Source: Polyangiaceae bacterium (GTDB lineage: Bacteria > Myxococcota_A > Polyangia > Polyangiales > Polyangiaceae). From it: 64,000 bases of DNA. Positions 44,011 through 53,997 of this stretch are shown in pieces. The notes under the pieces were generated by a model. It made no database searches. It saw nothing but the letters and a program-made list of their open reading frames with translations, and was not told the origin of the DNA. Within the stretch, counting starts at the first letter, position 1; each line of letters begins with the position of its first letter. Location of the stretch: the NCBI GenBank assembly GCA_016712345.1, contig JADJRH010000011.1:4092001-4156000 (forward strand), given 5' to 3'. Both the position numbers and the translations under genes were made by a program.

Positions 44011-45333
44011 ATGCGTACACATTCCAGTTCGGCCAAAACGCGTGGCCGTCTTTCGCTTGCATGGCTGCTGCCCATTGTGTGCGCAACGGGGTGTGGGAAC
44101 CCGGCGGGTTCAACGAGTGGTGCCGCTCCGTTAGGGTCGGCGGAGGGCGCGTCGGTCAGTTCAGGCGCGGCGACGGCCACGAACAATGAGGTTGGCTCAG
44201 GCACAAGCGCTCAGTCCAATGATGCGAAAGTGATGGTAGACAAGTGGGTTGAGGCTCAAAACAAGGGGGATCTTGCAGCCTATTTGTCATTTTATGCCAA
44301 GCAGTTTGAAGGGGTAAAGAGGAGCGGGCTCAGAACAACCCGAATGGATCGAAAAGGGTGGGCAGCCGACCGCGGCAAGATGTTTGAGCGGAAGATGGCA
44401 GTGAGTGCCGACAGTGTTGTGGTTCAACCGGGTGCGAAAACGGCTTCGATCACGTTTACTCAGACCTGGGAAAGTGGAAGTTACAAAGACGTTGGACCCA
44501 AGCTGCTTGTTGTTGTTTTTGAAGACAATGGGTGGAAGATCACGCGCGAAGAAATGGTGAAGAGCACCGTTATCGGCGCTCAAAAACCAACACCCCCGGA
44601 GGTGACGAAGTTTGCTTTTGTGATTCAGGATGGGGAGCCGCAGATTGTATTGGATGTCGCGCCGAAAATGGCGTGGGCAGAAGGTACACCTGAATTGCTT
44701 GCCGACGCCGTTCCATACCCCACTCGCATAGGCGCCAAGCTTGACAGTCTACCCGAGGTATATCAAAAAATGGCGGGTAGAAAAATGCGGCTTTACGGAG
44801 CGTCGGGGCCGGTTTGTGAAGCGGACCTGGCGAAACCTACCCTGCTTGGAAGGGTCATTCCGCACTTTGGGGAGGTGGGGCGTTGGCATGGTACGGGAGA
44901 TTATCAAGGTCAAAAACCGCTGTCAAAGAAGGAGATTGGGCGCACGGCGTGGGATCTGGCCAAGGGTGGTACCGCGATTTCTACCGGGGTGAATTTGGTG
45001 GCGGCCCTGACAAACATGAAAGGGGACTGCAAAGCGGGCTTGTGGGCAACGGCCGCGGACGAACCTGTTCATGTTGTGGCCAAGGCGGTGGACGCGCCGG
45101 AGAACCTGCGACAAAAGGCGCTGCAAGCGTTGCGAAAGTTGCCTGAGTATAGTACCATTCAGGCGGAGAGTGAAACGAAAGAACCGTGGGACAAAAAGGG
45201 TAAGGTGGAGGTGAGTCACCTCAAACATCCCTCGGGGACGGAGTTGCTTTTTATCTCGGCCAATGCGGTGGAAGGTTGCGCGGGGTTTCAGGGAATTTGG
45301 CGGCCGTTTTTGAAGTGTCGGGTGGAGCGCTGA
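44011..45333 (+). CDS. NTF2-like domain lipoprotein, main part (3' frameshift)
   Basis: The ATG at 44011 has AGGAGAG at 43998-44004. A lipoprotein signal (LLPIVCATGC) and Ser/Ala linker lead to an NTF2-like domain (about 85-185: KWVEAQNKGDLAAYLSFYAKQF, TTRMDRKGWAADR, SITFTQTWESGSYKDVGPK, WKITREEM) like those beside YkuD proteins. A second domain (about 200-435) is unassigned. Near 45285 the frame turns into IWRPFLKCRVER and stops, while the +2-offset frame continues sensible sequence (45276-45500). An intact protein would be about 496 residues. Confidence 0.75.
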   Translation: MRTHSSSAKTRGRLSLAWLLPIVCATGCGNPAGSTSGAAPLGSAEGASVSSGAATATNNEVGSGTSAQSNDAKVMVDKWVEAQNKGDLAAYLSFYAKQFEGVKRSGLRTTRMDRKGWAADRGKMFERKMAVSADSVVVQPGAKTASITFTQTWESGSYKDVGPKLLVVVFEDNGWKITREEMVKSTVIGAQKPTPPEVTKFAFVIQDGEPQIVLDVAPKMAWAEGTPELLADAVPYPTRIGAKLDSLPEVYQKMAGRKMRLYGASGPVCEADLAKPTLLGRVIPHFGEVGRWHGTGDYQGQKPLSKKEIGRTAWDLAKGGTAISTGVNLVAALTNMKGDCKAGLWATAADEPVHVVAKAVDAPENLRQKALQALRKLPEYSTIQAESETKEPWDKKGKVEVSHLKHPSGTELLFISANAVEGCAGFQGIWRPFLKCRVER

Positions 45334-45500
45334 AATTGGCGGGTAAGCCGGGCCCGGTTCCGGCTGAAATGCCTTCTTCATTGATCGATCTTGATCATGG
45401 AGAGGCTGGCATTGTGTTTACAGAACACCTGTGGCGCGGGAAGGTGGCATTTGAGCCGACCTTTGGCCTTGAGATTTTGAATTTGGACTGTGGGTGTTAA
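45276..45500 (+). CDS. NTF2-like lipoprotein, C-terminal tail in shifted frame
   Basis: From about 45288 this frame reads GNLAAVFEVSGGALKLAGKPG, then a beta-rich end that closes with FEPTFGLEILNLDCGC. It continues EGCAGFQG of the upstream frame directly, so one inserted or deleted base separates them. The apparent start codon of the short frame is not a real start. Confidence 0.6.
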   Translation: MRGVSGNLAAVFEVSGGALKLAGKPGPVPAEMPSSLIDLDHGEAGIVFTEHLWRGKVAFEPTFGLEILNLDCGC

Positions 45501-45512
45501 CTACTGAAACGT

Positions 45513-45562
45513 CACGCAACGACCGGACGCGCTGAAGTCCGGTTGAATGGAGCCGGGTCGTT
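45513..45562. terminator. Hairpin between convergent genes, shares CACGCAACGACCGGA with 42093-42107
   Basis: AACGACC (45518-45524) pairs with GGTCGTT (45556-45562). Flanking ACGTCACGC and GCGTGGCGT extend the stem with a bulge, and an inner GGAC/GTCC step is possible. The site lies between the 3' ends of the NTF2-like gene and pbpC. The same 15-base word occurs at 42093-42107, also between convergent genes, so it may belong to a repeated terminator-like element. Confidence 0.5.
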
Positions 45563-45581
45563 GTCCGGCGGCGTGGCGTTC

Positions 45582-48098
45582 TTAGTTATTTCCCACCTTG
45601 AAATGGATGGATTCGCTCGACTGGTCGGCGGTTTCAACATGGGCTGTGTGATCACCGATAACCAGTGGCCACTCTACTGACAGTTCACCGGGTCGGGGTT
45701 GAAAAACCTGACCGTCGACAACAAATCGCACCTGGGCGTTGGAGTTGGCCGCTGCGCGAAACACGATGGATTGGCGACCTGCTGCGTGGGGATCGAGTAC
45801 AAACACAGCGTCGTTTGGTGGGTAGGTGATGCGCAATGTGGAACCGGAAGACTCGTCGTCTTCGCCCGGGGCGGCGGGACACAAAGGCGAATAATCGGCC
45901 GGGGCAACGGGCCTCCGAACGGAGGAGGCCCACGATGTCAACTCCGGTGGAAACCGTTCAACAACGCGCTTTTCTACAAATTGAGAAGGGCAAGATCGGC
46001 CGGCTTTGAGGCCGGTGCGCCGGTCAAGTTGGACAACCGTGTGCATTTTGCAAGTGGGAGCGTGGTGCTCAAACGAATGTGCGGTTGGAAATATTTCGGT
46101 GCGGTGGTGGGGGCAATTGGGCCCGGCGAGAGCGCCGGAGAGTGGGCAGATTTCAGCGGTTTCAACAATGGGTAGGTCGCCGTTTTTGAGGAGTTGATCG
46201 CGAAGGGGCGCCGACGAAGCCCGTGGGTAGAGCGCCTGGGCTGCGGTGACGGCGGCGTGAAAAAGTGGGCCGGCGCCGGTGACGCCGCTCACACCCTCCA
46301 TGGAGGATCCGTCAAAATTCCCTACCCACACTGCCACTGTCACTTCACGAGTATAACCAACGGTTAGATTGTCTCGAAACCCTTTTGAAGTGCCTGTTTT
46401 GGCTGCGACTGGGAAGGGTAAGTCGAGAACGCTTTGACGGCCGAAAGCCGCGGCCCGGGCGCGATCGTCGGAGAGAATATCGGTGAGAACTACGGCGACC
46501 GCGGGGTCAATCACTGTTTGAGGAGTGTACCTTGGGGCAACCCAGGGCTCTCCCCCCGCCAAGGTGGCCGACTTGACAGCCCGAACGGGAATGTACACAC
46601 CGCCGCGCGCGAGTGTTGCGTACGCATTGGCGAGGTCAATTAAACGCGTTTCACCGTCACCGAGCGCAATGGCAACGCCGTATTCGCTTGGGGGTTTGGT
46701 GAGCGTGGAAAACCCGAGCGCTTGCAGTTGAGGTAAGACTCGCTCTGGTCCGAGGGCGGCGGCCGTTCGAACGGCGGGGACGTTGTACGAGTTGGCGAGG
46801 GCTTCGCGAAGGAGCACGGCGCCGTGAAACCTTCCATCGTAGTTGTTGGGCGCAAAGTCGGTTTCACCCGAGTTAAAGTGGGTTTCGACATCGGGGATGA
46901 GAGTGCCCGCTGTGTACCCAAGGCGCTCCATTGCCAATCCGTAGATGAACGGCTTGAGCGTGGAGCCGGGTTGCCTCAGCGCAAATACACCGTCGTTTTG
47001 GCCTTGGGCCTGTTCGTCTTCAAAGTTGTGCGAGCCGAGGTAGGCGAGGATCTGACCGGTTGAATTTTCGATCACGATGACGGCGGCGGTACCGGCCTTT
47101 TTGGTCTTGAGGTCACTTACAACCTGACGGGCGGAAAGTTCGATCTGCCGTTGTAAACCGCGGTCAATGGTGAGGGTAAGATCGGCGATGTGGGCCCTGT
47201 TTTCGCCGAGGTCCGGGAGTTTTCCAGAGGTGAGGGCAAGGGTAAGGTGGGGCGCTCCCAAACCGCCGCCGCGAGGGGCAATAGCCAGCGGTTCGGCGAG
47301 GGCGCGCTCCACTTCCTCGTCGGTGGCAAGTCCGGCGCTCCGCATTCTTTCGAGAACGGTGTTGCGGCGCTGGAGAAGGCGGGTTGTACCCTTTCGCGGG
47401 TCGTAAAGAGAAGGGCCTCGGGGCATGCCGGCGAGGGCGGCGGCTTCACTCAACGAAAGGTCTTTGGAGGGCTTGTCAAAGTAGAACCGACTGGCAGTTT
47501 CAAACCCGCGAACGCCCGGACCGAAGGTGACGCGGTTGAGGTATTGTTCCAAGATTTGATCTTTGGAGAGCGACGCCTCTATACGAATGGCAATGGCCAT
47601 TTCGCGAAGTTTTCCACCCACGGTCCTGGGGCGCGCGACAACGGTGCGGGCGAGTTGTTGAGTGAGGGTGGAGGCACCTGAAACGAGGCGACCATGGAGT
47701 ACACCTTGGCCGGCGGCGCGTGTCATGGCGATCGGGTCGACACCAAAGTGGTAGCGAAAGCGCAGATCTTCTGCGGCAATCATTGCGCGCGGAACGAGAT
47801 CTCCCATGTCAGAAAGAGGCACGTACCGCGCGCGCATGCCGTCTTTGGCGCGGTATTCACGCAGCACAACGCCGCTGCGATCGCGCACGACAAGCGAAAC
47901 GTCGGGGGGTTCTTTGGAGGAGAGAGCGGTGGGTAGATCGGTGAATGCGGCGGCGATGAAGAGGCAGATCCAAGGCAGGAGGATCAGCGCCGCGAGGACA
48001 ATCAACGCGCGTTTGACGGCGCGTTTTTTGAGAAAGCGCCACCCCCCCACCCTTGTCAGGGTTGACTTGTACAACGACAGGAGGGCGGCGCGGTTCAT
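45582..48098 (-). CDS. pbpC: Penicillin-binding protein 1C
   Basis: 838 residues. A membrane anchor (ALIVLAALILLPWICLFIAAAF) precedes a family-51 glycosyltransferase domain: AMIAAEDLRFRYHFGVDP with the catalytic Glu, GASTLTQQLARTV and LEQYLNRVTFGPG. The transpeptidase domain has RQPGSTLKPFIYGLAMERLG (active Ser/Lys), SYN and KTGTS. A C-terminal BiPBP_C-like beta domain (TLRITYPPNDAVFVLDPHA) matches PBP1C. It polymerises and cross-links peptidoglycan in the periplasm. It follows the alpha-2-macroglobulin gene by 39 bases, the classical yfhM-pbpC pairing. Confidence 0.96.
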   Translation of the reverse strand: MNRAALLSLYKSTLTRVGGWRFLKKRAVKRALIVLAALILLPWICLFIAAAFTDLPTALSSKEPPDVSLVVRDRSGVVLREYRAKDGMRARYVPLSDMGDLVPRAMIAAEDLRFRYHFGVDPIAMTRAAGQGVLHGRLVSGASTLTQQLARTVVARPRTVGGKLREMAIAIRIEASLSKDQILEQYLNRVTFGPGVRGFETASRFYFDKPSKDLSLSEAAALAGMPRGPSLYDPRKGTTRLLQRRNTVLERMRSAGLATDEEVERALAEPLAIAPRGGGLGAPHLTLALTSGKLPDLGENRAHIADLTLTIDRGLQRQIELSARQVVSDLKTKKAGTAAVIVIENSTGQILAYLGSHNFEDEQAQGQNDGVFALRQPGSTLKPFIYGLAMERLGYTAGTLIPDVETHFNSGETDFAPNNYDGRFHGAVLLREALANSYNVPAVRTAAALGPERVLPQLQALGFSTLTKPPSEYGVAIALGDGETRLIDLANAYATLARGGVYIPVRAVKSATLAGGEPWVAPRYTPQTVIDPAVAVVLTDILSDDRARAAAFGRQSVLDLPFPVAAKTGTSKGFRDNLTVGYTREVTVAVWVGNFDGSSMEGVSGVTGAGPLFHAAVTAAQALYPRASSAPLRDQLLKNGDLPIVETAEICPLSGALAGPNCPHHRTEIFPTAHSFEHHAPTCKMHTVVQLDRRTGLKAGRSCPSQFVEKRVVERFPPELTSWASSVRRPVAPADYSPLCPAAPGEDDESSGSTLRITYPPNDAVFVLDPHAAGRQSIVFRAAANSNAQVRFVVDGQVFQPRPGELSVEWPLVIGDHTAHVETADQSSESIHFKVGNN

Positions 48099-48137
48099 GG
48101 TAAGAGAACGACTGATTGAGTGCGCACAGTCCAGAGT

Positions 48138-51100
48138 CTATTTGATGTTGACTGCAATTGAGCCGGCGGCGGTGCGCCCAAACACTTCAGGTGCGTACAT
48201 TTCTTCGGCACGGGTGGGAGGCAACACGAACGTTCCAAACGTTGTGGCGCGGGCAAGGTAACGGTAGCGGTACATCCCCGCGGGCAAGTGGTCGACAAAG
48301 AAGAGCACGCGGTCATCCCTTACTTCACGGACGAACGAGCTGTAATCGTAGTCTTCGCTCTCTTCCTCTTCCGAAGAGTCGTCGTAGTCGCCTCGATTGT
48401 CGACATTCAGCGAGGGGACGGTGGTGGCAAGGCGCGCATCAATCGCTTCAAACCCCGCGGGGAGAGGATCTTCAATCACAACGAAGTTGCGAGGTGTCGT
48501 TGTGACAACGGTCACCTCACCGAGGACCAGATCTCCTCCCAGAAAGGTGGTGCTGCCGGGTTTACCCGAAAGGCCGAGGTCTTGGGAAAGGTCTTCAGGT
48601 GCGATTGCGCGAACGGTTTTTGAAACGAAAAACCCTCGATCCAGCGGTGTTTTGGGGAGTTCTTTTTTGGCGTACCTCAGGCGAGCCTGGTAGAAAAGCT
48701 TCCCTTCACCATCCACTTTAAACCCGAGCGGGGCGCCGCTTTGAGTGACAACCTGACCGGCCGGGAGAGTTGTAGTCGCCTGGTGGAGTGAACGCCCTTC
48801 AAACCGGTGACTACCCACCTCGGCATTGTTGAAGAAGATGTGCGCCATGAAGTTGGGAGCCTTCTTTTCTTGGGTTTTGCGGTAGTCGTCGATGGCTAGA
48901 AGGGCCCATGCGGTTTCTTGAGTGCTGCGCCAAGTGCCACCTTTTCGGTCATCCAAAAGGCCGAACACCAATTTGGAAGCCATGGGATGGTCAGGTTTGG
49001 CGGCGACCAAACCTCGGAGCACAAGCGCCGCTGTGCGAGTGTCGGAGTCGAGTAGAATCGCGTAGGAGTCGCCATGGTTGCTCACAACGCGGGCCGTGGG
49101 ACCGTCGAGCCGAAGGGCTGTTTCGAGTTCGGTTGCGAGGATGTCCATCGACTTGCGATCTGCCTTGCCGACGGCCATGGCGTGGAGAAGTTGAGCCTTG
49201 GCAAACAGGGGCAGCTGTGCACGCGAGTCAAACCACGCTCCCATTCTGGGTAGATCGGGGTGACCACGTTCGGCAAGAACGTCGAGCATGAAAGGGATGG
49301 ACGCGCGATTCCATGGGTCATTTGCGACCCTTTCAATGGCATCGCCGAGGTAGTCGGTAGCCGCTTGAATGGCGTTGGGTGAAACTTTGATGCCCCGCTT
49401 TTCTGCCTGGGTAAGACCCCACAATGCGTATGCAGTGAACCACGCGGAGGATTCTGTCGACTCTGCCCAGAGCCCAAATCCGCCGTCGGGCTTTTGATGG
49501 GCGAGAATTTTGGGGATGGTTTCCGCGACCATTTTGTCGACATTTTTCGGCAAAACAAAGCCGTAGTCGTTGGCGAGATCACGCAGGGGTAAAAGTGGAA
49601 CCAACCGGCTTGTGAGCTGTTCGGTGCACCCATACGGGTATTCAATGAGCTGCTCGACACCCGCATCAAGGCCGATAAGCGCCGACGAAGACGTGGATAT
49701 TGTCAGACCGCCGGTGTCGTCGCGCATGCCGGACATGTTGCCCAACGCTTCAACGCTTTGATCGGCGGTGTCGCCGTAAAGTGCAACGGCTTCAAGAGCG
49801 AGGGGCGGATGGATGGTTCGCACCACTTCTACCCGGTCTTCTTCCCCTCCCCCTTTGGCGGTAAACCGCAGCTTGGCAGTACCCACGCGCGATGCGGCCA
49901 TTTGGAATCGAACTTCGGCAGATTGGCCGGAGTCGAGTTCAACCGACTGTTCCGAAGAGCCCTTGAGACTGACACCTTCGGCCGCCAGTTGAACCTGGTA
50001 GGTATTTTTGGCGAGGCCTTTGGAGGTGAGAACAATTCCCGCGTCGATGGTGTCACCGGCGCGCAAAAACCGGGGCAATGCGGGCCGAGCCATGAGCGGT
50101 CGACTCGTAGTGACGAATGATTGGGCATACCCAAATCGGTCATCTTCCGCGGTGACAACCGCCATGAGGCGGTAGGTTGTGAGCGATTCAGGGAGTTTGA
50201 ATTTGGCGCTTGTATGACCTTTGTCATCGGTCACGAGCGAGGCGTTAAAATAGGGGCTTGTTCGGAAGTCACGGCGGAACGAAATACCCTTGTCGTCGGC
50301 GCCTCCGCCGCCGTCTTTCCCCTTGTCGAGCCCGAGGCCGGCAAAGGGGTTGAATGTGCGGGCGAGCGCATCGCGCGTTTCAAGCGTGGCCACGCGAAGC
50401 GGGCGAGGCTCATTCATGGTTTCAATGGGGTCGGGGGTTTCGTATTTGATAAGGGAGAGTACGCCTTCATCCACAGCGTAGAGGGTTACTTCGGCGCGGA
50501 CGGGTTTTCCCTTGGCATCGTGAACGTCGGCGGCAACCGAGACTTCTTGGCCCGGGCGTTTGTCGGCGGCATCGGGGGTAAGTTTGACAGCAAGGCGCCG
50601 CGCTTCAGGGTCAACTGAGATTTGTGTCACGCCAAACCTGAATGCGGGGGCGCCCACGTCGGCGCCTTTCACGTCTTTGGGGGGCGCTTTTGACCGACCG
50701 CGCACGAGTAGAACGCTGACGAATGCGTTGGGTCGAATATCGTCGGTCACGGGAATTGAAATGGATGGCATGGCCCCGCGAACGGTTTGACGGAAGCTGC
50801 GGTAAACCCCGGAACGCTCGACGGTGATGAGCGCTTCTGCCGTGGGAAACGGCGACTTGATAAGAACGCGGGCGTTTTGGCCCACGTCGTACGTGTCTTT
50901 GTCGGTGTCGAGTTCTAGAATGTTTGAGTCTGAATCGCGCCATCCTGAACTTGAATCGCCCACAACGTAGAGGCTGGAAGAAGATGCGATATTGTTTTTG
51001 CGCGAATCTTGGGAAGAAGCGCGAACGATGTAATAGCCGGCGTTGGCCGATTTGAGTGTACACGAGACAGGTGAGAGCGCGCTCGTGACAGTGCAGGTGG

Positions 51101-53834
51101 ACACCACCTTGTCGACGGGAGTTGAAACGCGGTGGAGTGCACCACTTGCCGTTTTTTGGCGGGCCGTTGTCCAAGTGCGCTGAATGAGTTCTACCTTGAC
51201 CGACTTACCGGGTAGTTTTTGGCCCTTGGGATCGACCGTAAGGATTTGGGGTTTCACCGGGTCGGTGGTGGAAAGGAAATAGTCGTCTCCACTGTTGAGT
51301 GCGACGTAATATTCACCGGGGTGGACGATCGCGGCCGACACTCCGCCCACAACCTGACGCGAGATGTCGGCCACTTCGGCCTCACACGTGACCGTCTCAG
51401 GCCCGGTTTGACCCGGAAGTGTCAGGTTGGTGTTGACCTTGGTGATGCCCTTTGAATCGAGCGTGGCGCGCGAAGAATGGAGGTTTTCATCCACTTTGGG
51501 TTTGTCGGGCAGGTCGTAAGAATACGGCTCGTCGGAAATGGTATAGTCGTCAATACCCGGTGGGGAGAAACCGGCGTTGTTGCGGGTAATGTGTACACGT
51601 GTTGATCCGTTTGCGACGGGCGCTCCGTAGAGGTAATTGCCTTTGACGGTGCACTCAAAAGCGTCACCGCGCACGTAGGAAGGTTTGTTGGTCTCAATGG
51701 CAACTTTCAGTTCTGCGGGGCGATATTCTGCCACTTCAAACGTTGCGTACGCATTGCTATCGAGGCCCTGCGACTGCGGATCGTTGAGCGCCGTGTGAAT
51801 GCTGAACGTTCCGAGTCGAGTACCTTCTGGAATGACAACGTCGGCATCGAACGTCCCAAAAGGCGAGAGTTTGCGCTCCACGTCGGCGATGGTTTGACCG
51901 TCGAAACTGCCAACCGTCACCTGAACGGCCTTGCCGGCGGGTGTGGCGAGCCCTTTGGAGACAGGTTCGCGGATAATGCCCTTGATGTGAACAGTGTCGC
52001 CGGGCCTGTAAATGCCGGCGTCGGTGAAGACGAGGCCGCGGGTAGGCTCTTCGGAGAAAGAAGCGGAGGCACCGAACCTCCAGCCGTCGAGCACTTCGCG
52101 AACGGGACGGTATGTCCAATCGGTACCTTCGTTGACGATGATCAACGCATCTTCTTGGTGCGGCTCAACGGGCGAAAACTCGGCTTTTTCGAACCTGACA
52201 AACCCGTCTTTGTCGGTTGTGTGTTGTCCTGCCGCTTCACCGTCTTGCCAGCGAAGTCTGACTCGGGCGTTGGGCACCGGGGCGCCGGTGGAAAGGCGAC
52301 TTACCCAAACAAGTGAACCGTCACGGGAGATTTTGGCGGTGATAGCGAGATCTGTCACATGAACAATGCGCGTATCTTCTACCCGACGCGAGTACCGTGA
52401 ACCCGGACGATAGGTATATTGGACTGCCAATTGAATGGGGCCGCGGCCGTTTTTTCCGAGGATATCTTCAATTTTAACGGCGTGGCGGCTGACGGCGTTG
52501 AGCGTTGCCGAAGGGGGTAAGCTTTTGACTTTGGCACCGGCGCGATCGGCTACCGATTGGAAAGTGGGCGCGCGCGACGACGTGCCGGTTTCAAGCTGCA
52601 TCACGTCGGCCTCGGTGAGTGGGGCGTACGCAAATTGGGCGTCGTCGGAGTTGACCACGTAGACAGGAATTTCAGACGTGGCTCCGGGTTCGATAAAGGT
52701 GCCGGCGACCCCCAATTCAGCCGAAGGCCAAACGTCGCCGAAGTCGAAGGGTTTTGTGTAGTCTCCACCGAGGGATTGACCATATTCATCTTTAAGGCCG
52801 GCCGAGGCGACAGTAACGGTGTACCGTTTTCCAGGTTTGAAGGCGGCGCCAAGGTAGAAATAGTTGGACTCTTCATCGTCGCCCATCCATGACGACCAGT
52901 GAATGGGTAGGGCAGGTTCGATCCGAACGGCTTTTTTGAGGGCCCCGAGGGTAACCTGATTGGATGTTTGAAGTCTGAGTCCGCCCGAGTAGTCACACAT
53001 TTCCCGCGGGCTGTTGTTGGAACAGTCGAGGTTTGTAATGGTGAGTGGACCGTAGGTTTCCATTTGAAAGAGGCGCTCGCCTTCGGCGTCGAGGGGGCCT
53101 TCTTTTCCATGGAGTTCCGATGCGACTTTGATGGTGATGTGGCTGTCAAGTGGCAGGTTACTCTTTGGAGTCAGGGTAAAAACCCGGTCGTTATCACCGT
53201 CTTTTTGCTTCAGATCAAATGCAATGGGCGGGTTGTCGTTTGCGAAAAGGGTTGTTTGTTTCGAAAGCTCAACAGCGTCGACGGGTTGGTTGAGCCAGAG
53301 AGTAAAGGTGGACTTGGGGGACAGATGGTCGAGAGGCTCGGTGGAATCTACCCGTAAGACTTTGGGGCGCAGGGTAGAAAATTTCCACTCCACATCTTTG
53401 TCGAGAATGTCGCCGGCAAGGCTTTTTGCGCCTTTTGGAATTTGAACGGTGTATTGGGTAGCTCTGGGTAGGTGCGTTTCGGGAACGAAGGTGACGGCGC
53501 TCGTACCTACCCACTGCCAGCGGCCTTTTACCGCGGGGGTAAGTTTGATGGGAGGCGGCGCTTCGTTCCCCGCCAACTCAAGCGGGACCATGGGGCGGTT
53601 GAAAACAACGCTGATCTCCGGCGATTCTAGATTTTCGCCTCGCGGACCGCTGAAAACAACGCCGAACGGCCCCTTGTCGGGGCGGGCATCGGGCTCGGAG
53701 CTGAGGTTGAGTTGGTTTTTGGGAGGGCCGTCGGGAGCTTGTGTGCCGCTGAAACACGACGGGACGAGAACCATCGTTGCGAGCGCAAGGAAAACTCCTC
53801 GCGAGCGCACGAACCTTCGATTGGAGGGAGCCAT
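48138..53834 (-). CDS. yfhM: Bacterial alpha-2-macroglobulin lipoprotein
   Basis: The ATG at 53834 (MAPSNRRFVRSRGVFLALATMVLVPSC) gives 1898 residues and a lipobox VPSC; a longer frame to 54020 is shadow. The MG-type beta domains include the bait region side and LVDTRRA-like folds (GLVFTDAGIYRPGDTVHIKG, PALPRFLRAGDTIDAG). The thioester motif YGCTEQL lies near residue 1400, followed by the alpha-6/alpha-6 barrel (GGFGLWAESTESSAWFTAYALWGL). It traps attacking proteases covalently in the periplasm and protects cell-wall synthesis when PBP1C repairs breaches. An acidic insert (about DYDDSSEEEESEDYDYSS) near the C-terminus is unusual. Confidence 0.95.
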   Translation of the reverse strand: MAPSNRRFVRSRGVFLALATMVLVPSCFSGTQAPDGPPKNQLNLSSEPDARPDKGPFGVVFSGPRGENLESPEISVVFNRPMVPLELAGNEAPPPIKLTPAVKGRWQWVGTSAVTFVPETHLPRATQYTVQIPKGAKSLAGDILDKDVEWKFSTLRPKVLRVDSTEPLDHLSPKSTFTLWLNQPVDAVELSKQTTLFANDNPPIAFDLKQKDGDNDRVFTLTPKSNLPLDSHITIKVASELHGKEGPLDAEGERLFQMETYGPLTITNLDCSNNSPREMCDYSGGLRLQTSNQVTLGALKKAVRIEPALPIHWSSWMGDDEESNYFYLGAAFKPGKRYTVTVASAGLKDEYGQSLGGDYTKPFDFGDVWPSAELGVAGTFIEPGATSEIPVYVVNSDDAQFAYAPLTEADVMQLETGTSSRAPTFQSVADRAGAKVKSLPPSATLNAVSRHAVKIEDILGKNGRGPIQLAVQYTYRPGSRYSRRVEDTRIVHVTDLAITAKISRDGSLVWVSRLSTGAPVPNARVRLRWQDGEAAGQHTTDKDGFVRFEKAEFSPVEPHQEDALIIVNEGTDWTYRPVREVLDGWRFGASASFSEEPTRGLVFTDAGIYRPGDTVHIKGIIREPVSKGLATPAGKAVQVTVGSFDGQTIADVERKLSPFGTFDADVVIPEGTRLGTFSIHTALNDPQSQGLDSNAYATFEVAEYRPAELKVAIETNKPSYVRGDAFECTVKGNYLYGAPVANGSTRVHITRNNAGFSPPGIDDYTISDEPYSYDLPDKPKVDENLHSSRATLDSKGITKVNTNLTLPGQTGPETVTCEAEVADISRQVVGGVSAAIVHPGEYYVALNSGDDYFLSTTDPVKPQILTVDPKGQKLPGKSVKVELIQRTWTTARQKTASGALHRVSTPVDKVVSTCTVTSALSPVSCTLKSANAGYYIVRASSQDSRKNNIASSSSLYVVGDSSSGWRDSDSNILELDTDKDTYDVGQNARVLIKSPFPTAEALITVERSGVYRSFRQTVRGAMPSISIPVTDDIRPNAFVSVLLVRGRSKAPPKDVKGADVGAPAFRFGVTQISVDPEARRLAVKLTPDAADKRPGQEVSVAADVHDAKGKPVRAEVTLYAVDEGVLSLIKYETPDPIETMNEPRPLRVATLETRDALARTFNPFAGLGLDKGKDGGGGADDKGISFRRDFRTSPYFNASLVTDDKGHTSAKFKLPESLTTYRLMAVVTAEDDRFGYAQSFVTTSRPLMARPALPRFLRAGDTIDAGIVLTSKGLAKNTYQVQLAAEGVSLKGSSEQSVELDSGQSAEVRFQMAASRVGTAKLRFTAKGGGEEDRVEVVRTIHPPLALEAVALYGDTADQSVEALGNMSGMRDDTGGLTISTSSSALIGLDAGVEQLIEYPYGCTEQLTSRLVPLLPLRDLANDYGFVLPKNVDKMVAETIPKILAHQKPDGGFGLWAESTESSAWFTAYALWGLTQAEKRGIKVSPNAIQAATDYLGDAIERVANDPWNRASIPFMLDVLAERGHPDLPRMGAWFDSRAQLPLFAKAQLLHAMAVGKADRKSMDILATELETALRLDGPTARVVSNHGDSYAILLDSDTRTAALVLRGLVAAKPDHPMASKLVFGLLDDRKGGTWRSTQETAWALLAIDDYRKTQEKKAPNFMAHIFFNNAEVGSHRFEGRSLHQATTTLPAGQVVTQSGAPLGFKVDGEGKLFYQARLRYAKKELPKTPLDRGFFVSKTVRAIAPEDLSQDLGLSGKPGSTTFLGGDLVLGEVTVVTTTPRNFVVIEDPLPAGFEAIDARLATTVPSLNVDNRGDYDDSSEEEESEDYDYSSFVREVRDDRVLFFVDHLPAGMYRYRYLARATTFGTFVLPPTRAEEMYAPEVFGRTAAGSIAVNIK

Positions 53835-53997
53835 TGCTCGGGAACAGAGCAACGGTAGTGCCCCGGCCGCAAGGGGTTTGCGGCGGCAAAAACAACGCTT
53901 CGGTGGGGGCCGGCGCAACAGCGTGTGGCCGGAGTGACACGACCTGTGGTTCGATGACGACGTTCGCCATAATTGGGGCGACCGCTCCCGACACGAT

